Source of the DNA: Acidobacteriota bacterium
GTDB taxonomy: Bacteria > Acidobacteriota > Blastocatellia > RBC074
NCBI GenBank assembly: GCA_018269055.1
Contig: JAFDVI010000022.1
Span: forward strand, 62,001 to 126,000
Direction of reading: 5' to 3'
DNA: 64,000 bases
Positions 10,830 to 19,625 of the stretch are shown here, piece after piece. Under the pieces are notes generated by a model. It had not been told where the DNA came from. It saw nothing but the letters and a program-made list of their open reading frames with translations, and ran no database searches. A program made the position numbers and the translations under genes. Within the stretch, counting starts at the first letter, position 1. Every line of letters starts with the position of its first letter.

Positions 10830-11873
10830 ATGACCCAGGTAGTTTTACAACCTGATCTCAACGACCAGGTTCGACGCGAATATGACGCCATTCGCCACGC
10901 CGTCGGATTGATTGATTTTTCATCGGCTGGCAAGTTGCAATTGAGTGGCAAAAACGCCGTGCAGTTTCTGAACGGATTGGTCAGCAACGAAGTGAAAACT
11001 TTGCGGCCAAGTGAAGGCGTGCTGGCGGCGTTTCCGACGTTGCAGGGAAAGCTGGCCGCGCTGTGCCGAATTTACAACACGGGCGATCATTTGTTGATGG
11101 AACTTGACGCCATCAATCGCGAAAAGATTTTCAAAAATCTGAGTCGCTTTGTTCCGGCAGGTGAATTTTTCGTGACGGATGCCAGCGACTCGTTGGTGTT
11201 GTTTTCGCTTTCCGGCCCACGTTCGACAGAACTGATAGAAAAATTGACTGGCCAACCTGCTGTTGGCGATGATCTGCAAATCGGCAAACGCGAAATTGCT
11301 GAAATTGAAGTGCTGATTGCCAACCATCGCCGTTGCGGCGAAACCGGCTTTGACCTGTATGTAGAAAAGGAAGTTGCAGTAGAACTTCGCCAAATGATTT
11401 TGGAGGTTGGAAAAGAGTTTGGTGTACGGGAAGTCAGTGAGGCGGCGTTTGAGGTCATACGCATCGAAGACGGCATGCCGCGCGAAGGTGTGGACGCCGG
11501 AGAAGAGTACGTCATCCTCGAATCCGAACTTGAAGCGGCGGTCAGTTATACAAAAGGCTGCTATTTAGGGCAGGAAGTCATCGCCAGGATTCACTGGCGC
11601 GGGCAGCCTGCAAAGCGCCTGCGGGGATTTTTTATTGAATCAGATGCGTTGCCGCCGCACGGAACCGAGTTGTTTGCTGTTGAAGGGCAGATGGCCGGAC
11701 GACGCGCGGGTGAAATCACCAGCAGCGTTTTCAGCTTTGCTCTGAATCAAAAGATCGCTCTTGGCTACGCGCATCGGTACTGCCTGGAACCCGGAACCGA
11801 ATTCATCCTGAAACAAAGTGAGGTAGAAATTGGCCGTGCGCGACTGGTTGAATTGCCGTTTCTGAAAAACTAA
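10830..11873 (+). CDS. ygfZ: YgfZ/GcvT-like folate-binding protein
   Basis: The protein (347 aa from ATG 10830) has the GcvT fold and the YgfZ signature K-G-C-Y-x-G-Q-E (KGCYLGQEVIARIHWRG), with the conserved cysteine that is needed in E. coli YgfZ. YgfZ helps assemble or repair Fe-S enzymes such as MiaB in a folate-dependent way. The frame is open from 10773, but that part overlaps the terminator-like repeat, so the ATG at 10830 is preferred; its ribosome site is weak. It heads an operon of overlapping small genes and fits the Fe-S theme of the region. GcvT itself is unlikely because the KGCY motif is diagnostic. Confidence 0.88.
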   Translation: MTQVVLQPDLNDQVRREYDAIRHAVGLIDFSSAGKLQLSGKNAVQFLNGLVSNEVKTLRPSEGVLAAFPTLQGKLAALCRIYNTGDHLLMELDAINREKIFKNLSRFVPAGEFFVTDASDSLVLFSLSGPRSTELIEKLTGQPAVGDDLQIGKREIAEIEVLIANHRRCGETGFDLYVEKEVAVELRQMILEVGKEFGVREVSEAAFEVIRIEDGMPREGVDAGEEYVILESELEAAVSYTKGCYLGQEVIARIHWRGQPAKRLRGFFIESDALPPHGTELFAVEGQMAGRRAGEITSSVFSFALNQKIALGYAHRYCLEPGTEFILKQSEVEIGRARLVELPFLKN

Positions 11874-11876
11874 AAG

Positions 11877-12161
11877 ATGGAAGAAGAGCAGAAAATCGAA
11901 TTGGAATGGAATCTGAAGTCCGCCGAACTGGCCTACAGCGTGATTGCGCGGTATGTCGAACACACGCAAATTTCCGGAATCCTGATCGCAGTGTTGGCCA
12001 GCGCACTTGGCGAAGAGCGCGTCGCGCCCATCGTCGAAAGCGGCCACTGGCAGAGCTTTATGGCCAGCAAGCGAGAACTTGCAGACGCCAAAACTGATAT
12101 TGAGCGACTGACCGCTTTAATTGACAAAATGCGCGAACAATCTAACCAGCCCGATTTCTGA
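11877..12161 (+). CDS. Small hypothetical protein with C-terminal coiled coil
   Basis: A 94-aa acidic protein that I do not recognise. The first 70 residues look helical; the C-terminus (AKTDIERLTALIDKMREQ) has heptad spacing typical of a short coiled coil. No signal peptide or membrane segment. It starts 3 bases after the YgfZ-like stop and its stop overlaps the rhodanese start (TGATG), so it belongs to the operon. Function unknown. Confidence 0.7.
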   Translation: MEEEQKIELEWNLKSAELAYSVIARYVEHTQISGILIAVLASALGEERVAPIVESGHWQSFMASKRELADAKTDIERLTALIDKMREQSNQPDF

Positions 12162-12505
12162 TGGAGTCAATAATCATGCCCAATTACGGAATCATCACTG
12201 TCGAAGAATTGAAAACCCAAATGGATATAGGAGTAAAATTACGCCTGATAGATGTGCGCGAACCCCACGAACACGCCCACGCCAAAATCGCCGGAGCAGA
12301 ATTGAAACCGCTTGGCCAGATTATGCAGTGGATGCAGCAGCTTTCCGATAAAGACGAAGCGATTGTGTTGCATTGCCACCACGGCATGCGCTCGGATCGC
12401 GCCTGCCAGTTTCTGGCTGCGCAGGGCTTCAGCAATCTGAAAAACCTGGTTGGCGGCATTGATGAATGGTCATTGCAAATTGATCCGTCCGTTCCGCGGT
12501 ATTGA
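12161..12505 (+). CDS. Single-domain rhodanese-like protein
   Basis: This 114-aa protein is one rhodanese domain: LIDVREPHEHAHAKIAGA is the CH2-type motif and LHCHHGMRSDRAC holds the active-site cysteine at the start of a six-residue loop (C-H-H-G-M-R) of the size used for sulfur transfer. Such proteins carry persulfide sulfur for thiolation or Fe-S synthesis, or reduce arsenate in related forms. The start overlaps the upstream stop by one base; ATG 12176 is an alternative. The stop overlaps the next ATG. Confidence 0.9.
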   Translation: MESIIMPNYGIITVEELKTQMDIGVKLRLIDVREPHEHAHAKIAGAELKPLGQIMQWMQQLSDKDEAIVLHCHHGMRSDRACQFLAAQGFSNLKNLVGGIDEWSLQIDPSVPRY

Positions 12506-12849
12506 TGGAAACTTGGCCTGAAGAATTTCTGCGCGGCGTCAAACTGTTTAACGACGGCAAATTCTTTGAATGCCACGAAGCCTGGGAAACCGTCTGGCTG
12601 AAATCGGCAGGCGTTGAGCGCGAATTTCTACACGCGATGGTCCAGGCGGCGGCTGCGTTGCATCATGTTCAACGTGGCAATTGTAAAGGCGCGCAAAGCG
12701 TTGGTCGCCGGGCGATTGGCAAGCTGGCGGCAGTGCCGGAAACAGTAATGCGCATCAACACAATCAATTTTCGTTTGTCGCTGGAAGCTTTTCTATCGCA
12801 AACCGAAATTTCGTTTCCTCAAATCGAATTGCAAGCCGAAAATCAATGA
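12505..12849 (+). CDS. DUF309 domain protein
   Basis: The 114-aa product contains the DUF309 hallmark G-x2-LFN-x-G-x-F-x-E-x-HE-x-WE-x2-W (GVKLFNDGKFFECHEAWETVW), an all-helical domain with conserved His and Glu, found widely in bacteria and sometimes fused to rhodanese-like or other enzymes. Its biochemical role is not established. It is translationally coupled at both ends (TGATG with the rhodanese gene and ATGA with the membrane protein gene). Confidence 0.88.
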   Translation: METWPEEFLRGVKLFNDGKFFECHEAWETVWLKSAGVEREFLHAMVQAAAALHHVQRGNCKGAQSVGRRAIGKLAAVPETVMRINTINFRLSLEAFLSQTEISFPQIELQAENQ

Positions 12850-13325
12850 ATCAAAAAACACGAATTGCATTGCTGTCTTGTTGGCTGGGCGTGATGGCCT
12901 TTTTCAGTTTCGTTGTTGCCCCCGCCGCTTTCAAGGTTCTGCCGACACAGCATCTGGCCGGACAAATTGTTTCGCGCACCTTGGGGGTGTCGGAAATCAT
13001 TGGAATGGTCATTGGCGGCTTTTTGCTGGTGTTGTTGCTGGCAGCTCGCGGACGAAAGACAAAAGCATTTCTGTTTGAACTGATTGTCGTCGCTTTGATG
13101 ACGGCGGCAATGGCCGTTTCCCGAATGGTTTCCACCAAGATGCACAGTTTGCGTGTGCAGGCGGGCGAGGGGTTGTATGCTCTGCCGTCGAGCGATCCGA
13201 TTCGCTCCGGCTTTGACCAATTGCATCAATACTCCGTTGGGTTGACGGGCTTTGCGATTGTCGCGGCGATTGTTTTGATCGTGATTTTGGTAGGCCGTAC
13301 GGATGGAGCGCGCGGCAATGCCTGA
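12846..13325 (+). CDS. DUF4149-type integral membrane protein
   Basis: The 159-aa protein has four predicted membrane helices (about 8-30, 45-67, 76-95 and 132-150). The pattern, with SCWLGVMAFFSFVVAPAAFKVL in the first helix and a conserved RM/H-containing loop before the last, resembles DUF4149/TMEM205-like proteins. Function unknown. ATG overlaps the preceding stop by four bases, and its 3' end overlaps the pseudouridine synthase start. Confidence 0.75.
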   Translation: MNQKTRIALLSCWLGVMAFFSFVVAPAAFKVLPTQHLAGQIVSRTLGVSEIIGMVIGGFLLVLLLAARGRKTKAFLFELIVVALMTAAMAVSRMVSTKMHSLRVQAGEGLYALPSSDPIRSGFDQLHQYSVGLTGFAIVAAIVLIVILVGRTDGARGNA

Positions 13326-14265
13326 TCTCGATCCTGAAAAACTCAGCTTTGAATTCACCGCCGGAGCCGACAAAACCAGACTGGACGAATTTGTCGCGCG
13401 CGCACTTCCCAAAATCAGCCTGACGCGGATTCGTCGCTTGATTGCCGAAGGCGATGTTCTGGTCAACAATCAAACTTCATTGAAAGGTGTTCGCCTCGCC
13501 GAAGGAGATCTGGTTAGCGTCAAAATCTTCGCCGCTGAAAAATCCGCTGCGACGCCGGAACTCATTCCGCTGGAAATCCTGTACGAAGATGACGCGTTAA
13601 TTGTCGTCAACAAACCCGTCGGTTTGCTGGTTCACCCCTCGCACAGCGAAAAATCCGGGACGTTGCTCAATGGATTGGCCTATCACTTTTGGCAAACGGT
13701 TGGCGAACCGATCCGGCCCGGATTGATTCATCGGCTGGATCGCAATACTTCCGGCGTCATTGTGCTGGCGAAAAACGAACGTGCGCATCGCACGCTGTCC
13801 AAACACTTCCGCGAACGCTGGGTGCAGAAATTTTACCTGGCATTGGTTAGTGGCCGAGTGGAACGCGACTGCGGGGAAATTGACGCGCCGATTGGCTCGA
13901 AAGAAGGCAAAGACGTCTGGCCGCGTTGGCAAATCATGAGCGAATCAGAAGGCGGCAAACACGCCAAAACCTTGTACAAAGTTTTGCGCCGATTTGCCAC
14001 GCATACGCTGCTGGAACTGGAACCGCAGACAGGCCGCACGCATCAACTTCGCATTCATTGCAACTTGATCGGCCATCCGATTGTCGGCGACCCAATTTAC
14101 CGCTCAGCTTTGCCTGCGCCTGATCCATTGGTGACGCAACACCGAATCAAGAATCATTTGCTTCATGCTTCACGACTGATCTTTCGCCATCCGGCTGGCG
14201 GCAGAGAACTGAACATCGAAGCTTCTATGCCTGAGCAAATGCGCGCTGTGATTGCTGCTTTGTGA
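13318..14265 (+). CDS. RluA-family 23S rRNA pseudouridine synthase (RluD-like)
   Basis: The 315-aa enzyme has an N-terminal S4 RNA-binding domain (about 12-75, TRLDEFVARALPKISLTRIRRLI) and the RluA catalytic domain with the motif HRLDRNTSGVIVLAKN containing the catalytic Asp. A GRTHQLRIH motif follows. Such enzymes convert specific uridines of rRNA (or tRNA) to pseudouridine; the S4 plus RluA architecture and length are those of RluD. ATG 13318 has GGAG upstream; ATG 13303 is an in-frame alternative. It overlaps the DUF4149 gene by 8 bases and closes the operon. Confidence 0.92.
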   Translation: MPDLDPEKLSFEFTAGADKTRLDEFVARALPKISLTRIRRLIAEGDVLVNNQTSLKGVRLAEGDLVSVKIFAAEKSAATPELIPLEILYEDDALIVVNKPVGLLVHPSHSEKSGTLLNGLAYHFWQTVGEPIRPGLIHRLDRNTSGVIVLAKNERAHRTLSKHFRERWVQKFYLALVSGRVERDCGEIDAPIGSKEGKDVWPRWQIMSESEGGKHAKTLYKVLRRFATHTLLELEPQTGRTHQLRIHCNLIGHPIVGDPIYRSALPAPDPLVTQHRIKNHLLHASRLIFRHPAGGRELNIEASMPEQMRAVIAAL

Positions 14266-14284
14266 CGGGAGCTGAAATGAAAGG

Positions 14285-14357
<73 letters not shown>

Positions 14358-14447
14358 ATCATTTGGATTAGTTTGAAAGCTTGGGCATCTTAGTGGACGC
14401 TCTGAAGAAGCGTCAAGAATCAGCAAAAAGAAAATTTGGTGAAACAG

Positions 14448-14873
14448 TTATGGCTGCGGATTTTCAGCCGTGTCGCGCAGCATCGAAGGCATTCCTTTGT
14501 GCTGTGCGCAGCGTTGTCCCGGCGGAACCAGGTGGCGGCAGGGGGTTCCTCTCTTTGTTCGGGCACCGCAAAAGACCTTTGAGGTGGATGAAAGAGTGGT
14601 TTTCAACTTGTGGTTGACGACGGAATCTTGCGCTGAAACGGCTGGCGAAGGAAGCTCTTTGGACTGGTTTGAAACATCCTTGCTGCTGTAATTGAAAGCA
14701 AACACTGCCAATGACCCAGCAAGCAGCAAACCGGCGAGCGGCGTGACGTAACTTCGCTGTCGAAGTCTGGCCGCGCACTCGTCACAAAAATAGCGCGAAC
14801 GAAGGCTGAAACGCGGCCTGAGCCGATTGCCGCATTCCGAACAGAAATTGCCTTGATAAAACGGATTCCGCAT
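14448..14873 (-). CDS. Membrane-anchored zinc-ribbon protein with C-terminal Cys3His motif
   Basis: The 141-aa protein begins with two CxxC pairs (CSECGNRL and CDECAARL), a zinc-ribbon pattern, then a single membrane helix (about 47-63). It ends with C-x9-C-x9-C-x2-H (CGARTKRGTPC...CAQH), a small putative zinc knuckle seen in DUF5763-like proteins. The function is unknown. No enzyme motif is present. It lies next to the tRNA gene on the same strand but is not obviously linked to it. The open frame and dense cysteine motifs make it a likely real gene. Confidence 0.7.
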   Translation of the reverse strand: MRNPFYQGNFCSECGNRLRPRFSLRSRYFCDECAARLRQRSYVTPLAGLLLAGSLAVFAFNYSSKDVSNQSKELPSPAVSAQDSVVNHKLKTTLSSTSKVFCGARTKRGTPCRHLVPPGQRCAQHKGMPSMLRDTAENPQP

Positions 14874-15043
14874 TGCTGAAGGAATGTTGTTTTGAACCGT
14901 TGGGGTGGCGCGGCGGAGTATAGCGCAACACCGTTGTCACATACACTGGTGGGACTTATCATCACTTCGCCATGATTCAGCACTCACAATGCGATGACCA
15001 AAAACTGAACCGCGTGATTTCCCCACGCGCCGTTAGGAACGCG

Positions 15044-15646
15044 ATGATTCGTAAAATCCTCTTTGTTGTTGTTAGTTTGATTCTGGCTGTGCCTTCACCC
15101 GCGCAAATGAAATCAAGCAACGCTCCGGTGCGAGTTCTGATTCAAACCGAACTCGGCGACATCGAAGTCGAACTGGACGCAAAACGCGCACCGGTGACGA
15201 CTGAAAACTTTTTGCGTTATGTTGATGCCGGACTTTACGACGGCGGACGTTTTCATCGTACGGTTAAACTCCAGCCCGACAACCAGCCGAACAACGTCAT
15301 CAAGATCGAAGTCATACAAGCGGGCATGAACCTCGAAAAATCCAAAGACGGCTTTCCGCCAATCAAACTGGAACGTACCAATGTGACTGGTATGAAGCAT
15401 AAAGATGGCGCGATTTCGATGGCTCGCTCGGCTGCTGATTCAGCTACGTCGGATTTTTTCGTTTGCATCGGCGATCAACCCGAACTCGATTTTGGAGGCA
15501 AACGCAACGCCGACGGGCAAGGCTTTGCGGCTTTTGGCAAAGTCGTTAAAGGGATGGAGGTCGTGAGAAAAATTCACCAGTCGCCTTACAAAGAGCAGAC
15601 TTTGACGCCCTCCATCAAAATCATCAAAGCCAGACGGCTCAATTAA
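15044..15646 (+). CDS. Exported cyclophilin-type peptidyl-prolyl isomerase
   Basis: A signal peptide ([20 protein letters not shown]) precedes a cyclophilin domain: the early strand ...[34 protein letters not shown], then AISMAR..., [17 protein letters not shown] and [14 protein letters not shown]. It catalyses cis-trans isomerisation of prolyl bonds, here in the periplasm. The motif FHRTVK retains the catalytic Arg. The frame is open upstream to 14972, but ATG 15044 begins the signal peptide and follows an AGGAA site. The amidohydrolase gene follows 22 bases downstream, possibly in one transcript. Confidence 0.9.
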   Translation: MIRKILFVVVSLILAVPSPAQMKSSNAPVRVLIQTELGDIEVELDAKRAPVTTENFLRYVDAGLYDGGRFHRTVKLQPDNQPNNVIKIEVIQAGMNLEKSKDGFPPIKLERTNVTGMKHKDGAISMARSAADSATSDFFVCIGDQPELDFGGKRNADGQGFAAFGKVVKGMEVVRKIHQSPYKEQTLTPSIKIIKARRLN

Positions 15647-15668
15647 CCCTTTTCAGGAGAATCCCAGA

Positions 15669-16943
15669 ATGAGATTTAAGTTTTTCGTTGCTTCCATCCT
15701 GGTTTGTATCTTTCCGGCTCTTGCCTTGGCTCAACAGACGAAAATCATTGCCATCAAAGCCGGTCAGGTGCTGGATGTTCGCACTGGCCAGATGCTCCCA
15801 AACGCGTTCATTCTGATCGAAGGCGACCGCATTACCGCCGTCGGCGCAACTGTCACTGTGCCAGCCGGAGCAGAAGTAATTGACCTGAAAACGATGACCG
15901 TGTTGCCTGGGTTGATTGACAGCCACACGCACTTAACTGGCGACCCCACCGGCCACGGTTATCAATCGTTGGGAGTTTCCGTGCCGCGTTCGGCGTTGCG
16001 CGGTGCGCGAAATGCCCGAATTACGCTCGAAGCCGGATTCACAACCGTACGCAATGTGGGCGCGGAAGGATATTCTGACGTGGCGCTGGCCGATGCCATC
16101 AAAGCGGGTGATGTGCCCGGCCCGCGCATCATTGCTTCCGGCCCGGCGCTTGGCATCACGGGCGGTCATTGTGATGACACACTGCTTGCGCCGGAATTTC
16201 ATCATTCCGCCGAAGGCGTCGCCGATGGGATTTCCGCTGTGCAGCAAAAAACGCGCGAGGTGATCAAGTACGGCGCAAGTGTCATCAAAATTTGCGCAAC
16301 CGGCGGCGTGCTTTCCTTGGGGGATGATCCGAAAGCATCCCAGTACACGCTGGAAGAAATGAAAGCCATCGTTGCCGAAGCGCATCGGCTTGGGCGCAAA
16401 GTCGCTGCGCACGCGCACGGCGGTGACGGTATCAAACTGGCGGTGCAGGCAGGTGTGGATTCCATCGAACACGGAACGTACATTGATGACGAAGCCGTCA
16501 AGATGATGAAAGAGCGCGGGACATATCTGGTTCCGACGCTGTACCTGGGTGACTGGTTTTTGTCGAATTACGAGAAGCTTGGCATTCCAGCGCCGATCAT
16601 TGCCAAAGCCAAAGAGGTTATGCCTGCGATGCAAAAGAACATCGGGCACGCGATTCAACTTGGCGTTCCAATCGCGTTTGGCACAGATGCCGCAGTCTAT
16701 CCGCACGGGTTGAATGCCCGCGAATTTGCGGTGTTGGTGCGATTGGGAATGACGCCGCTGCAGGCGATTCAAACCTCCACCGTCCACGCATCGAAGTTGC
16801 TTGGCTGGGAAGATCGCATTGGAGCAGTCGAAGCAGGCAAGTTCGCCGACCTCATCGCCGTTGAAGGCGACCCGACCAAGGATGTGACCGAACTCGAACG
16901 CGTCAAGTTCGTGATGAAAGGCGGTCTAGTGGTGAAGAAGTAA
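15669..16943 (+). CDS. Exported amidohydrolase-family metal-dependent hydrolase
   Basis: The 424-aa protein has a signal peptide ([18 protein letters not shown]) and the amidohydrolase TIM barrel: the HxH metal motif in [12 protein letters not shown], a probable bridging Lys in VIKICATGG, His ligands in [10 protein letters not shown] and SIEHGTYI, and the catalytic Asp in [11 protein letters not shown]. It resembles imidazolonepropionase-like and Xaa-Pro dipeptidase-like exported amidohydrolases that cleave cyclic or peptide amide bonds. The exact substrate cannot be read from sequence. AGGAGAA precedes the ATG. Confidence 0.9.
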   Translation: MRFKFFVASILVCIFPALALAQQTKIIAIKAGQVLDVRTGQMLPNAFILIEGDRITAVGATVTVPAGAEVIDLKTMTVLPGLIDSHTHLTGDPTGHGYQSLGVSVPRSALRGARNARITLEAGFTTVRNVGAEGYSDVALADAIKAGDVPGPRIIASGPALGITGGHCDDTLLAPEFHHSAEGVADGISAVQQKTREVIKYGASVIKICATGGVLSLGDDPKASQYTLEEMKAIVAEAHRLGRKVAAHAHGGDGIKLAVQAGVDSIEHGTYIDDEAVKMMKERGTYLVPTLYLGDWFLSNYEKLGIPAPIIAKAKEVMPAMQKNIGHAIQLGVPIAFGTDAAVYPHGLNAREFAVLVRLGMTPLQAIQTSTVHASKLLGWEDRIGAVEAGKFADLIAVEGDPTKDVTELERVKFVMKGGLVVKK

Positions 16944-16958
16944 ACCTTCACTAAAGCA

Positions 16959-17011
16959 CACGAAGAAACACGAAGCAGATATTTCTTCGTGAAACCTCGT
17001 GTGATTTCGTG
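16959..17011 (+). repeat. CACGAA-type inverted repeat
   Basis: CACGAAGAAACACGAAG (16959-16975) faces CTTCGTG...CTCGTG...TTTCGTG (16985-17011), able to form a hairpin. The words resemble the repeats bounding the GxxExxY cassette at 3666-4091. It lies between the amidohydrolase stop and the cupin ribosome site, so it probably contributes a terminator or mRNA hairpin. Confidence 0.55.
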
Positions 17012-17029
17012 GAAGAAAAAGGAGTTATT

Positions 17030-17368
17030 GTGGACGTTCAGCTATTTTCAATCCGGCAAGTCCGCGATCAAATTACCGATGCGTATGCGCCGGTCAATCT
17101 GGCCAGAGTGGATGAATTCGCCATTCGTCTGGTGAAGTTTCAAGGCGAATTTGAACGCTGGCACGCGCACGATAACGAAGACGAAAGCTTCATCGTGCTG
17201 GAAGGCGAAGTTCTGTTTCAAACCGAGCAGGGGCATTTTCTGCTCAGCGCCGGGCAGGGAATTGTCATCCCGAAAGGCTTGCGCCATTGCCCGAAAGCCG
17301 CAAGCGAAGGGCCGATGCCAATGGCTTTGATCATCGAACGCGGCGAAACCAAACGGCTCGGTGATTAA
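17030..17368 (+). CDS. Single-domain cupin protein
   Basis: The 112-aa protein has both cupin motifs: WHAHDNEDESFIVLEGEV (His, His and Glu metal ligands) and a shortened second motif PKGLRHCPKA with His. Small cupins bind a divalent metal and act as isomerases, dioxygenases or sensors; no specific role can be given. GTG 17030 is chosen because an AGGAG site stands 6 bases upstream; the in-frame GTG at 17009 would lie in the CACGAA repeat. The facing prolyl iminopeptidase ends 17 bases downstream. Confidence 0.85.
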   Translation: MDVQLFSIRQVRDQITDAYAPVNLARVDEFAIRLVKFQGEFERWHAHDNEDESFIVLEGEVLFQTEQGHFLLSAGQGIVIPKGLRHCPKAASEGPMPMALIIERGETKRLGD

Positions 17369-17384
17369 ATGCGAAATTCGCTAC

Positions 17385-18338
17385 TCAGTTTGTCTGAGGT
17401 CTGAACCGATCTGTTGCGTTCACAAGCTCGCTGATGATTCCAGGCTCCATTGAGGAATGTCCCGCATCGCCTACAACGATAAGTTCCGCTTCGGGCCAGG
17501 CACGGTGTAACGCCCAGGCGCTCATGATTGGGCACACCACATCGTACCGGCCTTGAACAATGACCGAAGGAATGTGGCGAATCTTGCCGACATTTTCCAG
17601 CAGGTAATTGTCTGATTCAAAAAACGCGTTGTTGATGAAGTAATGCGCTTCGATGCGCGCCAGCGAAAGCGCCAAGTGCGCTTCGCCAAAATCATCAATC
17701 AGGTTTTGATCGGGAAAGAGTTTTGACGTGCTGCCTTCCCAAACGCTCCAGGCGCGCGCTGCCTCCAGCCGAATGGATTCATCTTCGCTGGTCAGGCGAC
17801 GGTAATACGCTTCCAGCATATTGCCGCGCTCGGCTTCGGGAATGATGCGTTCGTATTGTTCCCACACGTCCGGAAAAATGGCGCTCGCGCCTTCCTGATA
17901 AAACCAGTCAATTTCTTTTTTGCGGCAGAGGAAAATCCCGCGCAACACCAGTGCACTCACGCGATCGGGATGCGTTTGCGCGTACGCCAAGGCCAGCGTG
18001 CTGCCCCACGAACCGCCAAAGACCGTCCATTTTTCGATGCCCAGATGCTCGCGCAACCGTTCGATGTCCGAAACCAGATGCCAGGTCGTATTCTCTTCCA
18101 GGCTGGCATGCGGTGTGCTTTTGCCCGAACCACGCTGATCGAACAGCACGATTCGATATGCGTTCGGATCGAAAAAGCGCCGATAGTCGGGAGTCAGACC
18201 TCCGCCAGGACCACCATGAAGAAAAACAACGGGCTGGCCGTCAGGGTTTCCGCATTGCTCAAAATACAGTTCGTGAATGTCAGATATTTTCAGCATTCCT
18301 TGCAGATACGGTTCGATTGGATCGTAAAGTGTTTTCAT
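17385..18338 (-). CDS. pip: Prolyl iminopeptidase (alpha/beta hydrolase, family S33)
   Basis: The 317-aa cytoplasmic enzyme has the S33 hallmarks: oxyanion motif HGGPGGG, the DQRGSGKS segment, the nucleophile elbow GGSWGS, a catalytic Asp in VQGRYDVVCP and His in GDAGHSSMEP. It releases N-terminal proline from peptides. Length and motifs match bacterial Pip throughout. ATG 18338 is chosen since AGGAAGA precedes it; the frame extends to 18395 without a better start. No operon partner on this strand. Confidence 0.95.
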   Translation of the reverse strand: MKTLYDPIEPYLQGMLKISDIHELYFEQCGNPDGQPVVFLHGGPGGGLTPDYRRFFDPNAYRIVLFDQRGSGKSTPHASLEENTTWHLVSDIERLREHLGIEKWTVFGGSWGSTLALAYAQTHPDRVSALVLRGIFLCRKKEIDWFYQEGASAIFPDVWEQYERIIPEAERGNMLEAYYRRLTSEDESIRLEAARAWSVWEGSTSKLFPDQNLIDDFGEAHLALSLARIEAHYFINNAFFESDNYLLENVGKIRHIPSVIVQGRYDVVCPIMSAWALHRAWPEAELIVVGDAGHSSMEPGIISELVNATDRFRPQTN

Positions 18339-18420
18339 GAGTCTTCCTGAGATTTGTTGTTTACCGTCTCTCTTCAATTCCAGACCGGTTTTCAATTGTG
18401 TCGCTGGGACTTCAACAATT

Positions 18421-18516
18421 CAACACAAAGGATCAAAGGAACCAAGGTTCAAAAAGGCTTTTCATCGTTTGTTGGGATACTTCTTTGATCCTTTGACTCT
18501 TCGCCCCTTTGTGTTG
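18421..18516 (+). repeat. CAACACAAAGG inverted repeat
   Basis: CAACACAAAGGATCAAAGG (18421-18439) faces CTTTGATCCTTTG (18483-18495) and CCTTTGTGTTG (18506-18516). The arms can pair in two registers. It lies between two minus-strand genes (upstream of pip, downstream of hupE) and belongs to the general class of gene-border palindromes in this window. Confidence 0.55.
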
Positions 18517-18541
18517 ATCCGTACATCAAGCTGAAAACGAT

Positions 18542-19621
18542 CTAAAAGAAGACGCGCTGAATGAACCAATAGCTCCCCGCCAGAATCACAGCTACAGAGC
18601 CGATTGTCGCAATTTGTTTTCCCAATGGCGGGTTGCGCTTGCGCAGGATGGCCAGCAACGTTGCCGCGACTATGACGATGCAAAGCTGACCAAGCTCCAC
18701 GCCGAAGTTGAACGAAAACATCGACCAGCCCAGCGCCTGTCGCGGCAATCCAAATTCGCGTAACACGCCTGCAAACCCAAATCCGTGGACGAAGCCGAAG
18801 AAAAACGCGATCCAGGCGCGCACATCACGACCTTCTTTTCCGACCATCAGATTGTCAATGCCAACGTAAATGATGCTCAGAGCGATGGCCGGTTCGATCA
18901 ATCGCGCGGGCGGATTCAGCACATCCAGTGCCGCCAGCGACAACGTGATGCTGTGGGCAATCGTGAAGGCCGTGACAATGGTCATCAGCCGCATCAGGCT
19001 TCCTCCCAGCAATAACAACCCAACGATAAAGAGAATGTGATCCGGCCCGGTGAAAATGTGATGCACGCCGCTGACGACAAATTTTTTCACGACGGCCAAG
19101 GTGCCTTGCCGGGTGCCGGTGAAGTAATCGAAAGTCGTGTGGTCTTTGCTGAAGATTTCCTGATGCGTGAGCGCCTCGCCTTCATAAATGCTCAGGAAGG
19201 TTTGATGCAGCGGATCGTAGGGAAACAGCGCGCATCGAATGTTGATCGCGCCCGGCGAAGAAGTCGTGGCAAATGTGAGATGGAATTTTAGCGCTTGTTG
19301 GTCAGGCAGGATTTCAATGTTCGATAAGCCAACCTCAAGTTGCTTACCATCTGCGATCAACACAAAGCGTTGCCGCAATAAATCCAAAATGGCTTCTTTC
19401 TTTGTTTCGGCCTGTCCCGTTTCAAGCAATGATTCCGGGGGCGAAACATTTAACTCGTGCGCAAGATCAATAACGTGCACCACAAGCGAGCCGTCCAGTT
19501 GGCTCTGATCCAGATGCAGGTCTAGATAACTGAACGGGGAAGGATGAGCAAGAATCGGCGCTGCCAACCCTACCAAAACAAAGATCAGCAGCGCCAATTG
19601 TAAGCGGTTCGATTTACTCAC
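18542..19621 (-). CDS. HupE/UreJ-family membrane protein
   Basis: The 359-aa protein has a signal peptide, a roughly 150-aa extracytoplasmic domain and a C-terminal block of six or seven helices with the HupE/UreJ_2 motifs VVSGVHHIFTGPDHILFI, AFTIAHSITL and FFFGFVHGFGFAGVL. The clustered histidines suggest metal handling; HupE of rhizobia is linked to nickel uptake, but for these longer exported forms the metal and role are unproven. The MBL gene upstream on the same strand is only 4 bases away, so the two are probably co-transcribed. Confidence 0.85.
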   Translation of the reverse strand: MSKSNRLQLALLIFVLVGLAAPILAHPSPFSYLDLHLDQSQLDGSLVVHVIDLAHELNVSPPESLLETGQAETKKEAILDLLRQRFVLIADGKQLEVGLSNIEILPDQQALKFHLTFATTSSPGAINIRCALFPYDPLHQTFLSIYEGEALTHQEIFSKDHTTFDYFTGTRQGTLAVVKKFVVSGVHHIFTGPDHILFIVGLLLLGGSLMRLMTIVTAFTIAHSITLSLAALDVLNPPARLIEPAIALSIIYVGIDNLMVGKEGRDVRAWIAFFFGFVHGFGFAGVLREFGLPRQALGWSMFSFNFGVELGQLCIVIVAATLLAILRKRNPPLGKQIATIGSVAVILAGSYWFIQRVFF

Positions 19622-19625
19622 AGAG

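Noticed and set aside
12843-13473. Minus-strand frames of 208 and 154 codons
   Set aside because: They lie opposite the DUF4149 and pseudouridine synthase genes, which have overlapping starts and recognisable families.
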